Origin: Flavobacteriaceae bacterium
GTDB taxonomy: Bacteria; Bacteroidota; Bacteroidia; Flavobacteriales; Flavobacteriaceae
DNA length: 64,000 nucleotides
NCBI GenBank assembly: GCA_018402135.1
Contig: JAGYJF010000002.1
Location: forward strand, 62,001-126,000
Reading direction: 5' to 3'
Shown here in pieces: positions 19,700 through 28,260 of the stretch (position 1 is the first letter of the stretch; each line of letters starts with the position of its first letter). A program made the position numbers and the translations under genes. The notes under the pieces are model-generated. The model was not told the DNA's origin. It worked only from the letters and a program-made list of their open reading frames with translations, and searched no databases.

Positions 19700-19775
19700 T
19701 TGCTACTTGCATTTTTTAGATATTTTACAGGCTAAAAAATAAAATATTCTTGCAAACGTTTTAAATAAGATTTAG

Positions 19776-19783
19776 TTATTTTG
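19776..19783 (+). promoter_or_regulatory. Putative promoter -7 box of porQ
   Basis: TTATTTTG matches 7 of 8 positions of the flavobacterial -7 element TANNTTTG, with TTG at 19750-19752 as a -33 element 23 bp upstream. Transcription would begin within a few bases of the porQ ATG at 19790, giving a leaderless or near-leaderless mRNA. Confidence 0.4.
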
Positions 19784-19789
19784 CAGCCT

Positions 19790-20809
19790 ATGATAAAGCC
19801 GATTGCCGCTATTGCTGTTTTGTGCTCGTTTGGTTCAATTTTTGGGCAAATTGGAGGCGAATCGACTTATCAATTCCTTAATTTAATTTCTTCGCCTAGA
19901 CAAGCGGCATTAGGTGGTAAAACCATTACAAACTACGATTATGACGTTACCGATGGGATTTATAATCCTGCATCGATTAACGAAGACATGGATAACCAGT
20001 TGGCACTTAATTATTCAAGCTATTTAGGTGGTATTAGTTATGGTACAGCGGCTTATGCCTACACTTGGGATAGGCGTGTGCAAACCTTTCACATTGGTGT
20101 TAACTATATCAATTATGGCAGTTTTGATGGCTATGATTTAAACGGTGTTTCTACAGGGTCGTTTTCTGGTAGTGAAGTCGCGCTTTCATTAGGTTATGCA
20201 TACAATATTCCTTTCTCAGATTTTTATATAGGAGCCAATTTAAAATTAATAACCTCACAGTTAGAAATTTATAATTCTGTTGGTGGTGCTGTTGATTTTG
20301 GCGCCATGTATATCAATGAACGCTTAGATTTTAGGGCTGCACTTTCAATTAGAAACTTTGGGTCACAATTTAAAACTTATGCAGGTTTAAACGAGCCATT
20401 GCCTTTTGAAGTAATTTTAGGACTATCACAATCCTTAGAAAATGTTCCAATCAGGTGGCATTTAACTTTTGAGAACTTGCAAAGATGGCCACTTGCTAGT
20501 TCCAATCCCGCCCGAACTGAGACTGATTTGGACGGCAATCAAACACCAGAAAAAGTTGGTTTTATAAATGAATTGATGCGCCATACTATAATAGGAGCAG
20601 AGTTATTTCCAGAACGTGGTTTCAATATAAGGTTGGGCTATAGTTTTAGACGCGCAGAAGAATTGCGTATTGAAGACCAACGAAATTTTTCAGGTTTGTC
20701 CTTTGGTGTTGGTATTAAAATGAATAAATTACGCTTCAGTTACACCCATGCGCGATATACCAGTGCTGCCAATAGCAGTTTCTTTGGTTTGCAAATAGAC
20801 TTGAGATAA
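19790..20809 (+). CDS. porQ: Type IX secretion system protein PorQ
   Basis: Predicted outer-membrane beta-barrel of the type IX secretion system attachment complex. The ORF track opens at a TTG (19781), but the ATG at 19790 gives a clean signal peptide (MIKPIAAIAVLCSFGSIFGQ) and is preferred, giving 339 residues. GGESTYQFLNLISSPRQAALGGKTI, YNPASINEDMDNQLALNYSSYLGGISYG and repeated aromatic-rich strands with a C-terminal strand ending in FFGLQIDLR are typical of PorQ. The stop overlaps the cmk start (TAATG), so the two are translationally coupled. It would serve the T9SS adhesin encoded at 32368-38155. Confidence 0.9.
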   Translation: MIKPIAAIAVLCSFGSIFGQIGGESTYQFLNLISSPRQAALGGKTITNYDYDVTDGIYNPASINEDMDNQLALNYSSYLGGISYGTAAYAYTWDRRVQTFHIGVNYINYGSFDGYDLNGVSTGSFSGSEVALSLGYAYNIPFSDFYIGANLKLITSQLEIYNSVGGAVDFGAMYINERLDFRAALSIRNFGSQFKTYAGLNEPLPFEVILGLSQSLENVPIRWHLTFENLQRWPLASSNPARTETDLDGNQTPEKVGFINELMRHTIIGAELFPERGFNIRLGYSFRRAEELRIEDQRNFSGLSFGVGIKMNKLRFSYTHARYTSAANSSFFGLQIDLR

Positions 20810-21507
20810 TGTCAGAAAGAATTACCATAGCGATAGACGGATTTTCTTCAACCGGAAAAAGTACGGTTGCTAAACAATTAGCAAAAGCACTTGAATATAT
20901 TTATGTCGATAGTGGTGCGATGTACAGAGCAGTCACCTTATTTGCAATGCAAAAGGGTCTTATTTCAAATGATGGTTTTGATAAAGAAAACTTGCTAACA
21001 TATTTGAACGACATTACTATTTCTTTTGAATACAATCCCGTTAAGGGTTTTGCCGAAGTGTATCTTAATGGCATAAATGTAGAGGCAGATATCCGAACTT
21101 TGGAAGTGTCTAATTTTGTAAGCCTTATTGCCGAAGTATCTGAGGTACGTAAAAAACTAGTAGAACAGCAGCAGCAATTTGGCAAAAATAAAGGTGTAGT
21201 TATGGATGGCCGTGATATTGGAACTGTTGTGTTTCCTGATGCTGAACTTAAAATATTTATGACCGCTTCTGCCGAAACTAGAGCACAACGTCGTTATGAA
21301 GAACTAAAGGCAAAAGGCGAGATCGCAAGCTTTAGTTCAGTTCTTGAGAATATACAAGAAAGAGACTTTATAGATACCAACAGAGATGATTCTCCATTGG
21401 TGCAAGCAGACGATGCGATTCTATTTGACAATTCAAGTTTAAGTATTAAACAACAATTTGAAGCTCTATTGCATCTTGCTAGCGAAGTTATATCGAGAAC
21501 ATCATAA
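20809..21507 (+). CDS. cmk: Cytidylate kinase
   Basis: Phosphorylates CMP/dCMP to the diphosphate. The 232-residue protein has the P-loop IAIDGFSSTGKSTVAKQLAKAL near the N-terminus, YVDSGAMYRAVTLFA, the CMP-binding DGRDIGTVVFPDAELKIFMTA and the lid segment RDFIDTNRDDSPLVQADDA. It begins inside the porQ stop codon and is followed by a strong hairpin. Confidence 0.96.
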   Translation: MSERITIAIDGFSSTGKSTVAKQLAKALEYIYVDSGAMYRAVTLFAMQKGLISNDGFDKENLLTYLNDITISFEYNPVKGFAEVYLNGINVEADIRTLEVSNFVSLIAEVSEVRKKLVEQQQQFGKNKGVVMDGRDIGTVVFPDAELKIFMTASAETRAQRRYEELKAKGEIASFSSVLENIQERDFIDTNRDDSPLVQADDAILFDNSSLSIKQQFEALLHLASEVISRTS

Positions 21508-21532
21508 AAAAAAAGCGACCATTTGGTCGCTT
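21505..21532 (-). terminator. Terminator between cmk and the LysM gene
   Basis: Perfect eight-base stem AAGCGACC / GGTCGCTT with loop ATTT. Ten consecutive A on the plus strand become a U tract for minus-strand transcripts, so it mainly ends the LysM gene; the stem may also serve the convergent cmk transcript. Confidence 0.8.
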
Positions 21533-21553
21533 AAATTATATTATTTTCATTTC

Positions 21554-21931
21554 TTATAAATTTGGGATTACCAATTCTTGATCTGGATAAATCATATCTG
21601 GATTTTTCAGTTTATCGGTATTGGCTTCAAATATCTTAGTGTATAAACCCGCTTTTCCGTAATATTTCTGAGCTATTTTACCCAAAGTTTCACCTTGTCT
21701 AACGGTATGTCTGTGAAAAACAGAGGCATCTTCAACTTTAATATCTGCCATAATATCCGATGGGTTATTGCCGCCAATTTCTTTTATTTTATCCCAAATT
21801 AAGTTTTTTTCGTATGTGGTTTTGGCAGTTCCTGTAACATGTAATTTACCATTTACTTCCTTAACATCGCCGTTCTGAATGTTTAAATTTTCTCCTAAGT
21901 CCAAAACCGGTTGGTATTTTTCTTTGCTCAT
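21554..21931 (-). CDS. LysM-domain protein, Kbp/YgaU-like
   Basis: The 125-residue protein combines an N-terminal BON-like part (NGDVKEVNGKLHVTGTAKTTYEKNLIWDKIKEIGG) with a C-terminal LysM domain (HTVRQGETLGKIAQKYYGKAGLYTKIFEANTDKLKNPDMIYPDQELVIP). This is the architecture of E. coli Kbp (YgaU), a cytoplasmic potassium-binding protein of 149 residues, and the LysM part is close to it from memory. There is no signal peptide, again as in Kbp. The BON part is shorter than usual, so potassium binding is an inference. Confidence 0.85.
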   Translation of the reverse strand: MSKEKYQPVLDLGENLNIQNGDVKEVNGKLHVTGTAKTTYEKNLIWDKIKEIGGNNPSDIMADIKVEDASVFHRHTVRQGETLGKIAQKYYGKAGLYTKIFEANTDKLKNPDMIYPDQELVIPNL

Positions 21932-22043
21932 AATAAATCGTTTTAAATTATTGAAGTTTAAATATACTAATAAATGTCAACATTTCAATCAGTTATATAT
22001 TATATTTTTGATAAGCTTTTGGTGTTTTTTCAAATCAATTTAA

Positions 22044-22075
22044 TTTGTATTTCAGATAATTATATTGTATTTTTG
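22044..22075 (+). promoter_or_regulatory. Flavobacterial promoter for rpsA
   Basis: TTTG (22044-22047), a 20-bp spacer and TATTTTTG (22068-22075) match the Bacteroidota sigma-A consensus TTTG-N(17-23)-TANNTTTG exactly. Transcription would start near 22081, leaving a 5' leader of about 115 bases before the rpsA ATG. Confidence 0.75.
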
Positions 22076-22196
22076 CACTCCTTTTGGCGAATAGTATGGA
22101 ATAGCAAAGGGAATACAACAAAAAATCAATAACACTTCTGTTTGTTATTCGTTAAATGTTCCGTAACAATCAGAATACAAATTAATTAATCAGCAT

Positions 22197-24038
22197 ATGG
22201 CTGAAGAGCAAACAAACCCAGCTGGTCCCGAAACTTCGGGAGAAGCAATCGAAGCAGTAGTAGAAACTCCTGTGGTTTCTGAAAAACAGGTAAGTCCTGA
22301 GCAATTTTTGAAAGATTTTAACTGGCACAACTACGAAGAAGGTATTGAGCAGGTAGATGACAAAAAACTTCAAGAATTCGAAAAATTAGTATCCGAAAAT
22401 TTTGTTGACACATTAAATGACGAAGTTGTTGAAGGTGTCGTTGTGCATATTTCAGATAGAGATGCCATTATTGACATCAATGCAAAATCTGAAGGTGTAG
22501 TATCTTTAAACGAATTTAGATACAATCCAAACTTAAAAGTTGGTGATAAGGTTGAAGTACTTATTGATGTGCGTGAAGACGCTACTGGTCAATTGGTATT
22601 ATCACACCGTAAAGCCCGTGTAATTAAGGCTTGGGATCGCGTAAATGCAGCGCACGATAGTGGCGAAATTGTAAACGGTTTTGTAAAATGCAGAACTAAA
22701 GGAGGAATGATTGTAGATGTTTTTGGCATCGAGGCGTTCTTGCCAGGTTCACAAATAGATGTGAAACCTATTCGCGATTACGATCAGTATGTAAATAAAA
22801 CAATGGAATTTAAAGTGGTTAAAATAAACCATGAATTCAAAAACATTGTAGTTTCTCACAAAGCGCTTATTGAAGCGGATCTTGAAGAACAGAAAAAAGA
22901 AATTATTGGTCAATTAGAGAAAGGTCAAGTGTTAGAAGGCGTTGTGAAAAACATCACTTCTTATGGAGTATTTATTGATCTTGGTGGAGTAGATGGTTTA
23001 ATTCACATTACAGATTTATCTTGGTCAAGAATTAATCACCCGAATGAAATTGTTGAATTAGATCAAAAATTAAACGTTGTTATTCTTGATTTTGATGAAG
23101 ATAAATCAAGAATCCAATTAGGTTTAAAACAATTAAGTAAGCATCCTTGGGAAGCTTTAGGTGAAGAAGTGAAAATTGGCGACAAAGTAACAGGGAAAGT
23201 TGTTGTTATTGCAGATTACGGTGCATTTGTTGAAGTTGCCGATGGTGTAGAAGGCCTAGTTCACGTAAGTGAAATGTCATGGTCTACGCACCTACGTTCT
23301 GCGCAAGATTTTGTTTCTGTTGGAGATGAAATTAAAGCTGTTGTACTTACTTTAGATAGAGAAGATAGAAAAATGTCTTTAGGCATTAAGCAATTAACCC
23401 CAGATCCATGGACAGATATTACAGGAAAATATCCAGTAGGTTCAAAACATGTTGGTGTGGTTCGTAACTTCACAAACTTTGGAGTTTTTGTTGAATTAGA
23501 AGAAGGTATCGACGGATTGATTTATATCTCTGATTTATCTTGGACTAAGAAAATTAAACATCCAAGTGAGTTTTGTACTGTTGGTCAAAAGTTAGATGTT
23601 GTAGTTCTTGAACTTGATGTTGAAGGGCGCAAATTAAGCTTAGGTCACAAACAGACAACTGAAAACCCTTGGGATAAATACGAATCTGATTTTGCACTTG
23701 ATACAGTTCATCAAGGTGAGATTTTAGAAGTTGTTGACAAAGGTGCAACTGTTCAATTTAACGAGGATATTCTTGCTTTTATTCCTACACGTCACCTTGA
23801 AAAAGAAGACGGTAAGAAACTAAATAAAGGTGAAAGTGCCGAGTTTAAAATCATTGAATTTAATAAAGAATTCAAAAGAGTAGTAGCATCACATACAGCG
23901 GTATTTAAAGAAGAAGAAGCTAAGATTGTTAAAGCAGCAGTTAAAAAAGCTGAAGCAGCAGCAGACGAAGCCAAGCCAACTTTAGGTGACGCCAACAATG
24001 TGTTGCAAGCACTTAAAGATAAAATGGATGGTAAATAA
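22197..24038 (+). CDS. rpsA: 30S ribosomal protein S1
   Basis: RNA-binding ribosomal protein that helps position mRNA on the 30S subunit. The 613 residues hold six S1 (OB-fold) domains, clear in repeats such as GKVVVIADYGAFVEVADGVEGLVHVSEMSWS and GVVRNFTNFGVFVELEEGIDGLIYISDLSW. The N-terminal 45 residues are acidic and low in conservation, and the C-terminus is alanine/lysine rich. An exact-consensus promoter lies 120 bp upstream and a strong terminator downstream, so the gene is monocistronic. Confidence 0.96.
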   Translation: MAEEQTNPAGPETSGEAIEAVVETPVVSEKQVSPEQFLKDFNWHNYEEGIEQVDDKKLQEFEKLVSENFVDTLNDEVVEGVVVHISDRDAIIDINAKSEGVVSLNEFRYNPNLKVGDKVEVLIDVREDATGQLVLSHRKARVIKAWDRVNAAHDSGEIVNGFVKCRTKGGMIVDVFGIEAFLPGSQIDVKPIRDYDQYVNKTMEFKVVKINHEFKNIVVSHKALIEADLEEQKKEIIGQLEKGQVLEGVVKNITSYGVFIDLGGVDGLIHITDLSWSRINHPNEIVELDQKLNVVILDFDEDKSRIQLGLKQLSKHPWEALGEEVKIGDKVTGKVVVIADYGAFVEVADGVEGLVHVSEMSWSTHLRSAQDFVSVGDEIKAVVLTLDREDRKMSLGIKQLTPDPWTDITGKYPVGSKHVGVVRNFTNFGVFVELEEGIDGLIYISDLSWTKKIKHPSEFCTVGQKLDVVVLELDVEGRKLSLGHKQTTENPWDKYESDFALDTVHQGEILEVVDKGATVQFNEDILAFIPTRHLEKEDGKKLNKGESAEFKIIEFNKEFKRVVASHTAVFKEEEAKIVKAAVKKAEAAADEAKPTLGDANNVLQALKDKMDGK

Positions 24039-24064
24039 TAAACCTTTTCATTTGTAATTTAGAA

Positions 24065-24096
24065 AAGCCTTTCGTTTTTACGAGAGGCTTTTTTTT
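24065..24096 (+). terminator. Rho-independent terminator after rpsA
   Basis: Ten-pair stem AAGCCTTTCG / CGAGAGGCTT (one G-U pair) with a six-base loop, followed by a run of T. Confidence 0.88.
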
Positions 24097-24166
24097 ATAA
24101 ATAAAGTGAATTGCTAACTATTAAAATTTAGTTTAACTTTACCAACCATAATGAGATTCTAACTAT

Positions 24167-24706
24167 ATGAGTCAAAAAGTACTGTTAACAGCCAAAGAGA
24201 TTGATATCATTCTACATCGATTGGCTTGTCAGCTTATCGAAAATCACAATAACTTCAACAATACAGTTTTAATTGGCATTCAACCACGCGGAAAATATTT
24301 AGCTGATAGATTGGCTTCTATGCTAAAAGTTAATTACAGTATTGCCAATGTTCAACTTGGGCATTTAGACATCACTTTTTTTAGAGACGATTTTAGACGC
24401 GGAGATAAGCCACTTGAAGCTAACAAGACCCATATCGATTTTATAGTGGAAGACAAAAACGTGGTATTTATTGATGATGTTCTGTACACAGGTAGAAGCA
24501 TAAGAGCTGCACTCACCGCTATTCAATCCTTTGGAAGGCCTAAACATATAGAGTTGCTAACCTTAATAGATAGAAGGTTTAGCAGACATTTACCCATTCA
24601 GCCAGATTATAGAGGTCGGCAGGTAGATGCCATTAGTAACGAGCGAGTAATTGTAAATTGGAAAGAGAATGATGGTGAAGATGCTGTCTATCTTATAAAC
24701 AAATAA
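24167..24706 (+). CDS. pyrR: PyrR: pyr regulator / uracil phosphoribosyltransferase
   Basis: The 179-residue type I phosphoribosyltransferase has the PRPP-binding motif NVVFIDDVLYTGRSIRAAL and the PyrR blocks GIQPRGKYLADRL, DITFFRDDFRR and LLTLIDRRFSRHLPIQPDYRGR. It can convert uracil to UMP and, in Gram-positives, binds pyr mRNA to control attenuation. It sits 4 bp before pyrB, the classic pyr context. No clear antiterminator/terminator pair is visible upstream, so RNA regulation is not shown here. Confidence 0.95.
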   Translation: MSQKVLLTAKEIDIILHRLACQLIENHNNFNNTVLIGIQPRGKYLADRLASMLKVNYSIANVQLGHLDITFFRDDFRRGDKPLEANKTHIDFIVEDKNVVFIDDVLYTGRSIRAALTAIQSFGRPKHIELLTLIDRRFSRHLPIQPDYRGRQVDAISNERVIVNWKENDGEDAVYLINK

Positions 24707-24710
24707 ACCT

Positions 24711-25643
24711 ATGAGCGCATTAAGTGTTAACCACTTATTAGGAATAAAATATCTCAAGCCCGACGATATTCAATTAATTTTTGAAACTGCCGATCAATTT
24801 AAAGAAGTCATTAACCGACCTATCAAAAAAGTACCTTCTCTGAGAGATATTACCATTGCCAATTTATTTTTCGAAAATTCTACCCGTACAAAACTGTCAT
24901 TTGAATTGGCTGAAAAGCGATTATCAGCAGATATTATTAATTTTTCTGCAGCTCAATCTTCTGTAAAAAAGGGTGAAACCTTAATCGATACAGTTAATAA
25001 TATCCTTTCCATGAAAGTAGATATGGTGGTTATGAGACATCCCAATCCCGGTGCTGGTATTTTTCTATCAAAACACATCAATGCTACCATTATTAATGCC
25101 GGTGATGGTGCTCACGAACATCCTACACAAGCACTTTTAGACTGTTATTCAATAAGAGAACGCTTAGGAAGTGTTGATGGTAAAAAGGTGGTTATTGTAG
25201 GTGATATTTTACACAGCCGAGTGGCCTTATCTAATATTTATGCTTTAAAAATGTTAGGCGCCAAGGTAATGGTATGTGGTCCAAAAACCCTATTACCGAA
25301 ATTTATTGGAGATTTGGGCGTACTTGTTGAAACCAATCTTATCAAAGCTTTAAATTGGTGCGATGTTGCCAATATGTTACGCGTACAGAATGAACGTATG
25401 GAAGTTAATTATTTTCCTTCTACAAGAGAGTATGCGCAACAATACGGGGTTACCAAAGCACTTTTAGATAAATTAGAAAAAGAAATTGTAATTATGCATC
25501 CTGGACCCATTAATCGCGGCGTCGAAATTACTAGCGATGTGGCAGATTCAAGTCATTCCATAATTTTAAATCAGGTAGAAAACGGCGTAGCCATTAGAAT
25601 GGCCGTAATTTATTTATTAGCATCAAAAATAAAACATTCATAA
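24711..25643 (+). CDS. pyrB: Aspartate carbamoyltransferase, catalytic chain
   Basis: Condenses carbamoyl phosphate with aspartate in pyrimidine synthesis. The 310-residue protein carries the carbamoyl-phosphate loop FFENSTRTKLSFELAEKRL, NAGDGAHEHPTQALLDCYSI and the aspartate-side HPGPINRGVEI. It is in an operon with pyrR (4 bp upstream) and the small ORF that starts 1 bp after its stop. No pyrI regulatory chain is adjacent. Confidence 0.96.
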   Translation: MSALSVNHLLGIKYLKPDDIQLIFETADQFKEVINRPIKKVPSLRDITIANLFFENSTRTKLSFELAEKRLSADIINFSAAQSSVKKGETLIDTVNNILSMKVDMVVMRHPNPGAGIFLSKHINATIINAGDGAHEHPTQALLDCYSIRERLGSVDGKKVVIVGDILHSRVALSNIYALKMLGAKVMVCGPKTLLPKFIGDLGVLVETNLIKALNWCDVANMLRVQNERMEVNYFPSTREYAQQYGVTKALLDKLEKEIVIMHPGPINRGVEITSDVADSSHSIILNQVENGVAIRMAVIYLLASKIKHS

Positions 25644-25644
25644 T

Positions 25645-25977
25645 ATGATTATAGATAGCGATGGTGCCAACGTGATTATCACACACCAAAACGAACCCAT
25701 AAAAAATTTTGTGGATGAGATGACTGCATCTTATTCAAAGTTTCAAAATGATAACATCATAGTTAATTTATCGAGTTTGAAAGCGTTTAGTTTAGATGAT
25801 ATACTTCAATTTTTATTGATATCTAATAAACACCGCGCCAAAAAACAGTCATTTGTTATCGTTACGGATAAATTTAATTTTGACCTTACCCCAGACGAAT
25901 TAATTATTGTCCCAACGATGCAGGAAGCACACGATATTATTGAGATGGAAGATATTGAGCGCGACTTAGGATTTTAA
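25645..25977 (+). CDS. Small conserved protein, STAS-like
   Basis: 110 residues with alternating strands and helices (VNLSSLKAFSLDDILQFLLISNKHRAKKQSFVIVTD), resembling the STAS fold of anti-anti-sigma factors, although the phosphorylatable serine region is not obvious. It is packed between pyrB (1 bp) and rnz (5 bp), so it is cotranscribed with both. The function is unknown; the tight placement beside RNase Z suggests a linked role. Confidence 0.75.
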   Translation: MIIDSDGANVIITHQNEPIKNFVDEMTASYSKFQNDNIIVNLSSLKAFSLDDILQFLLISNKHRAKKQSFVIVTDKFNFDLTPDELIIVPTMQEAHDIIEMEDIERDLGF

Positions 25978-25982
25978 AATAC

Positions 25983-26888
25983 ATGAAGCTAACCATATTA
26001 GGTTGTCACAGCGCAACACCAAGAATAAATTCAAATCCAACCTCTCAAGTTCTTGAAATAAACAATCATATTTTTTTGATTGATTGTGGCGAAGGCACGC
26101 AAATTCAACTTAGGAAGCAAAAAATTAAGTTTTCAAGAATAAAGCATATTTTTATTTCACATTTACACGGTGATCATTATTTTGGTTTGGTTGGACTTAT
26201 TTCAACCTTTAGGTTGCTCACGCGTGAAGCTGATTTGCATATTTACGCGCCAAAAGGATTAAAGGAAGTTATCACTTTGCAAATGAAATTATCCGATTCT
26301 TGGACCAACTACCAATTGTTTTTTCACGAATTAGAATCTAAATCTTCCGAATTGATTTTTGAAGATGATAAGGTTGAAGTTTATACCATTCCACTCAACC
26401 ATCGCGTTTATACCAATGGATTTTTGTTTAAAGAAAAACCGGCCGAACGAAAACTGGATATGAATGCCGTTTTAAATGCCCAGATAGACAAGTCTTATTT
26501 CCGAAAACTTAAACAAGGTTTCGATGTTGAAAACGAAAAGGGCGAAATTATTAGCAACGCACTGTTAACCAAAAATCCGCCAAAACCTAAATCTTATGCA
26601 TTTTGCAGTGATACATTGTTTCATCCTGAAATAATTCCAGTTATCGATAATGTAAATGCCATTTACCATGAGTCCACATTTTTAGAAAAGCACAGGCATT
26701 TATGTGAGCAAACCAAGCACAGTACTGCTAAACAAGCGGCTGAAATCGCCAAACAAGCCAATGCCAAAACGCTAATATTAGGTCATTACTCAACTCGGTA
26801 CGACGATTTAAATCTATTTAAAGAAGAAGCCCAAACGGTATTTAAAAATGTTGAATTGGCTGAAGATGGTGTTGTATTTAATATTTAA
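25983..26888 (+). CDS. rnz: Ribonuclease Z
   Basis: Metallo-beta-lactamase fold endonuclease that trims tRNA 3' ends. The 301-residue protein shows the metal motif FISHLHGDHYFGL, the upstream FLIDCGEGTQIQLRK, a histidine-bearing YTIPLNHRVYTNGFLFKEK, AFCSDTLFHPE and the final LGHYSTRY. Last gene of the pyrR-pyrB-STAS-rnz run. Its last 11 bases overlap, on the other strand, the end of a decayed gene. Confidence 0.95.
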   Translation: MKLTILGCHSATPRINSNPTSQVLEINNHIFLIDCGEGTQIQLRKQKIKFSRIKHIFISHLHGDHYFGLVGLISTFRLLTREADLHIYAPKGLKEVITLQMKLSDSWTNYQLFFHELESKSSELIFEDDKVEVYTIPLNHRVYTNGFLFKEKPAERKLDMNAVLNAQIDKSYFRKLKQGFDVENEKGEIISNALLTKNPPKPKSYAFCSDTLFHPEIIPVIDNVNAIYHESTFLEKHRHLCEQTKHSTAKQAAEIAKQANAKTLILGHYSTRYDDLNLFKEEAQTVFKNVELAEDGVVFNI

Positions 26889-27336
26889 ATTCTTTTAGAT
26901 TAACGATCCACTCAATTGCGTCATTTAAATTTGTACAGCGTTTCGTACTTTTATAGGTGAGCCTTTTTTCGATTTCCGCATTTAAGCTACCAAATTGTTA
27001 TACGAAACAATAGCGCTAGCCACGATCATGTTGTAAGTATTGTGAAATTTATCCCACAATCCAGGATCTACAGAATATGAATTAACGCGATTTGATATAT
27101 AACCTAGCTTGGGATTATTACCGTAATGTTCAACAACCATCATGGCAACAATTTCAATTTTATCCCAGGTATAATCTATGCCTTCATTAATTTCAACAAT
27201 TATAAATCGGTCACAAAAGTAAAATACACCAAAATCTAAAGTTAGTTTGTGATGTTTAAAAATAGATGAAGGTTCGGATGCTTCAAAAATCAAGGGGTCG
27301 TAATTTATATCGGAGCCGAAGTTATATAATTTTCAT
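26878..27336 (-). pseudogene. Decayed conserved hypothetical gene (two frameshifts)
   Basis: Reading the minus strand in pieces gives one coherent protein of about 150 residues: MK(LYNFGSDINYDP)LIFEASEPSSIFKHH...VIVASAIVSYNN, then LNAEIEKRLTYKSTKRCTNLNDAIEWIVNLKEFKY. The pieces lie in different frames. An extra A near 27331 separates the ATG (27334-27336) from the body, and a missing base near 26990 separates the body from the C-terminal 35 residues. The ORF track shows only the middle (26982-27293), which lacks an ATG. Either the gene is dead or two base errors are present. Family not recognised. Confidence 0.5.
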
Positions 27337-27390
27337 TATAATCAAAGCAGTAATTTTTATTATGGTTAATTTTGAAATAAAAACGAGACT

Positions 27391-28038
27391 ATGAATAATG
27401 ATTTAAGCGATTATAGAAAATCTTACGAAAGCAAAGCTTTATTAGAATCTGACCTTCCTGAAAATCCACTTGAGTTATTTCAAAAATGGTTTTACGAGGC
27501 CGACAAGAATTTCCCTGAAATAGAAACGAATGCGATGACGCTTTCTACCATTGGGTTAGACGGTTTTCCAAAGGGTAGAGTAGTGCTTTTAAAGAAGTAC
27601 ACCTTCGAAGGTTTTATTTTTTACACGAATTATACAAGCGAAAAGGGCAAGGCAATTCTTACGAACAACCAAGTTTGTCTGTCATTTTTTTGGCACGGAG
27701 CCGAACAGCAGATTATTATCAAAGGAAAAGCCGAAAAAATATCGGATAATCTAAGTGATGGTTATTTCGAATCACGACCAAGAGGCAGTCAACTAGGTGC
27801 CATAGTTTCTGATCAAAGTGAGGTTGTTGAAAGTAGAGAATTTCTGGAAAAAAAACTGAAAGCTTTAGAAATTGACTATGAAGGAAAAGAAATTCCACGT
27901 CCGAAGTTTTGGGGTGGATTTATTGTGAAACCAATAGAGATAGAATTCTGGCAAGGAAGACCAAACCGGCTCCATGACAGAATTCGATATCAATTACAAC
28001 ATGATTTCGACTGGAAAATTGAACGATTGTCGCCTTAA
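27391..28038 (+). CDS. pdxH: Pyridoxamine 5'-phosphate oxidase
   Basis: FMN enzyme that oxidises pyridoxamine/pyridoxine 5'-phosphate to pyridoxal 5'-phosphate. The 215 residues show AMTLSTIGLDGFPKGRVVLLKKY, FIFYTNYTSEKGKAI, FFWHGAEQQIIIKGKAEKIS and the C-terminal signature FWQGRPNRLHDRIRYQ. It is alone on the strand; the upstream gene is a decayed minus-strand ORF. Confidence 0.96.
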   Translation: MNNDLSDYRKSYESKALLESDLPENPLELFQKWFYEADKNFPEIETNAMTLSTIGLDGFPKGRVVLLKKYTFEGFIFYTNYTSEKGKAILTNNQVCLSFFWHGAEQQIIIKGKAEKISDNLSDGYFESRPRGSQLGAIVSDQSEVVESREFLEKKLKALEIDYEGKEIPRPKFWGGFIVKPIEIEFWQGRPNRLHDRIRYQLQHDFDWKIERLSP

Positions 28039-28074
28039 TGTATTTAAAACTTTCGACAATCTTATGGCCAAAAC

Positions 28075-28186
28075 AAACATCGATGAAATACAAAAATAAT
28101 AGTCATAATGTTTAAGAATTCGTTTTAAAAGTTAAAAACATCGATGAAATGCACACTAAAACGACAAAATGCATGTATTTCATCGA
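28075..28186. promoter_or_regulatory. Repeated TCGATGAAAT motif with inverted arm upstream of the CAP gene
   Basis: AAACATCGATGAAAT occurs twice as an exact 15-base direct repeat (28075-28089, 28136-28150). The inverted arm ATTTCATCGA lies at 28177-28186, exactly complementary to TCGATGAAAT. It sits 75-190 bp before the CAP lipoprotein start in a 222-bp gap with no other gene. A related inverted repeat precedes the adhesin/sixA promoters. Likely a regulator binding site; the protein is unknown. Confidence 0.5.
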
Positions 28187-28260
28187 ATTTAACATTTTAT
28201 TAACAGTATAACTTAAAGTAGCGGTTAATTTTACTACACCAAATCTAAAATAACCCTACT

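Noticed and set aside
19700-19740. AT-rich hairpin ATTTTTTAG / CTAAAAAAT after lon as a terminator
   Set aside because: The stem is nearly all A-T with a long loop, so it is too weak to call.
26982-27293. Intact 103-aa gene as given in the ORF track
   Set aside because: It begins at a TTG inside a longer coherent protein and its natural C-terminus continues in another frame, so it was treated as part of a decayed gene.
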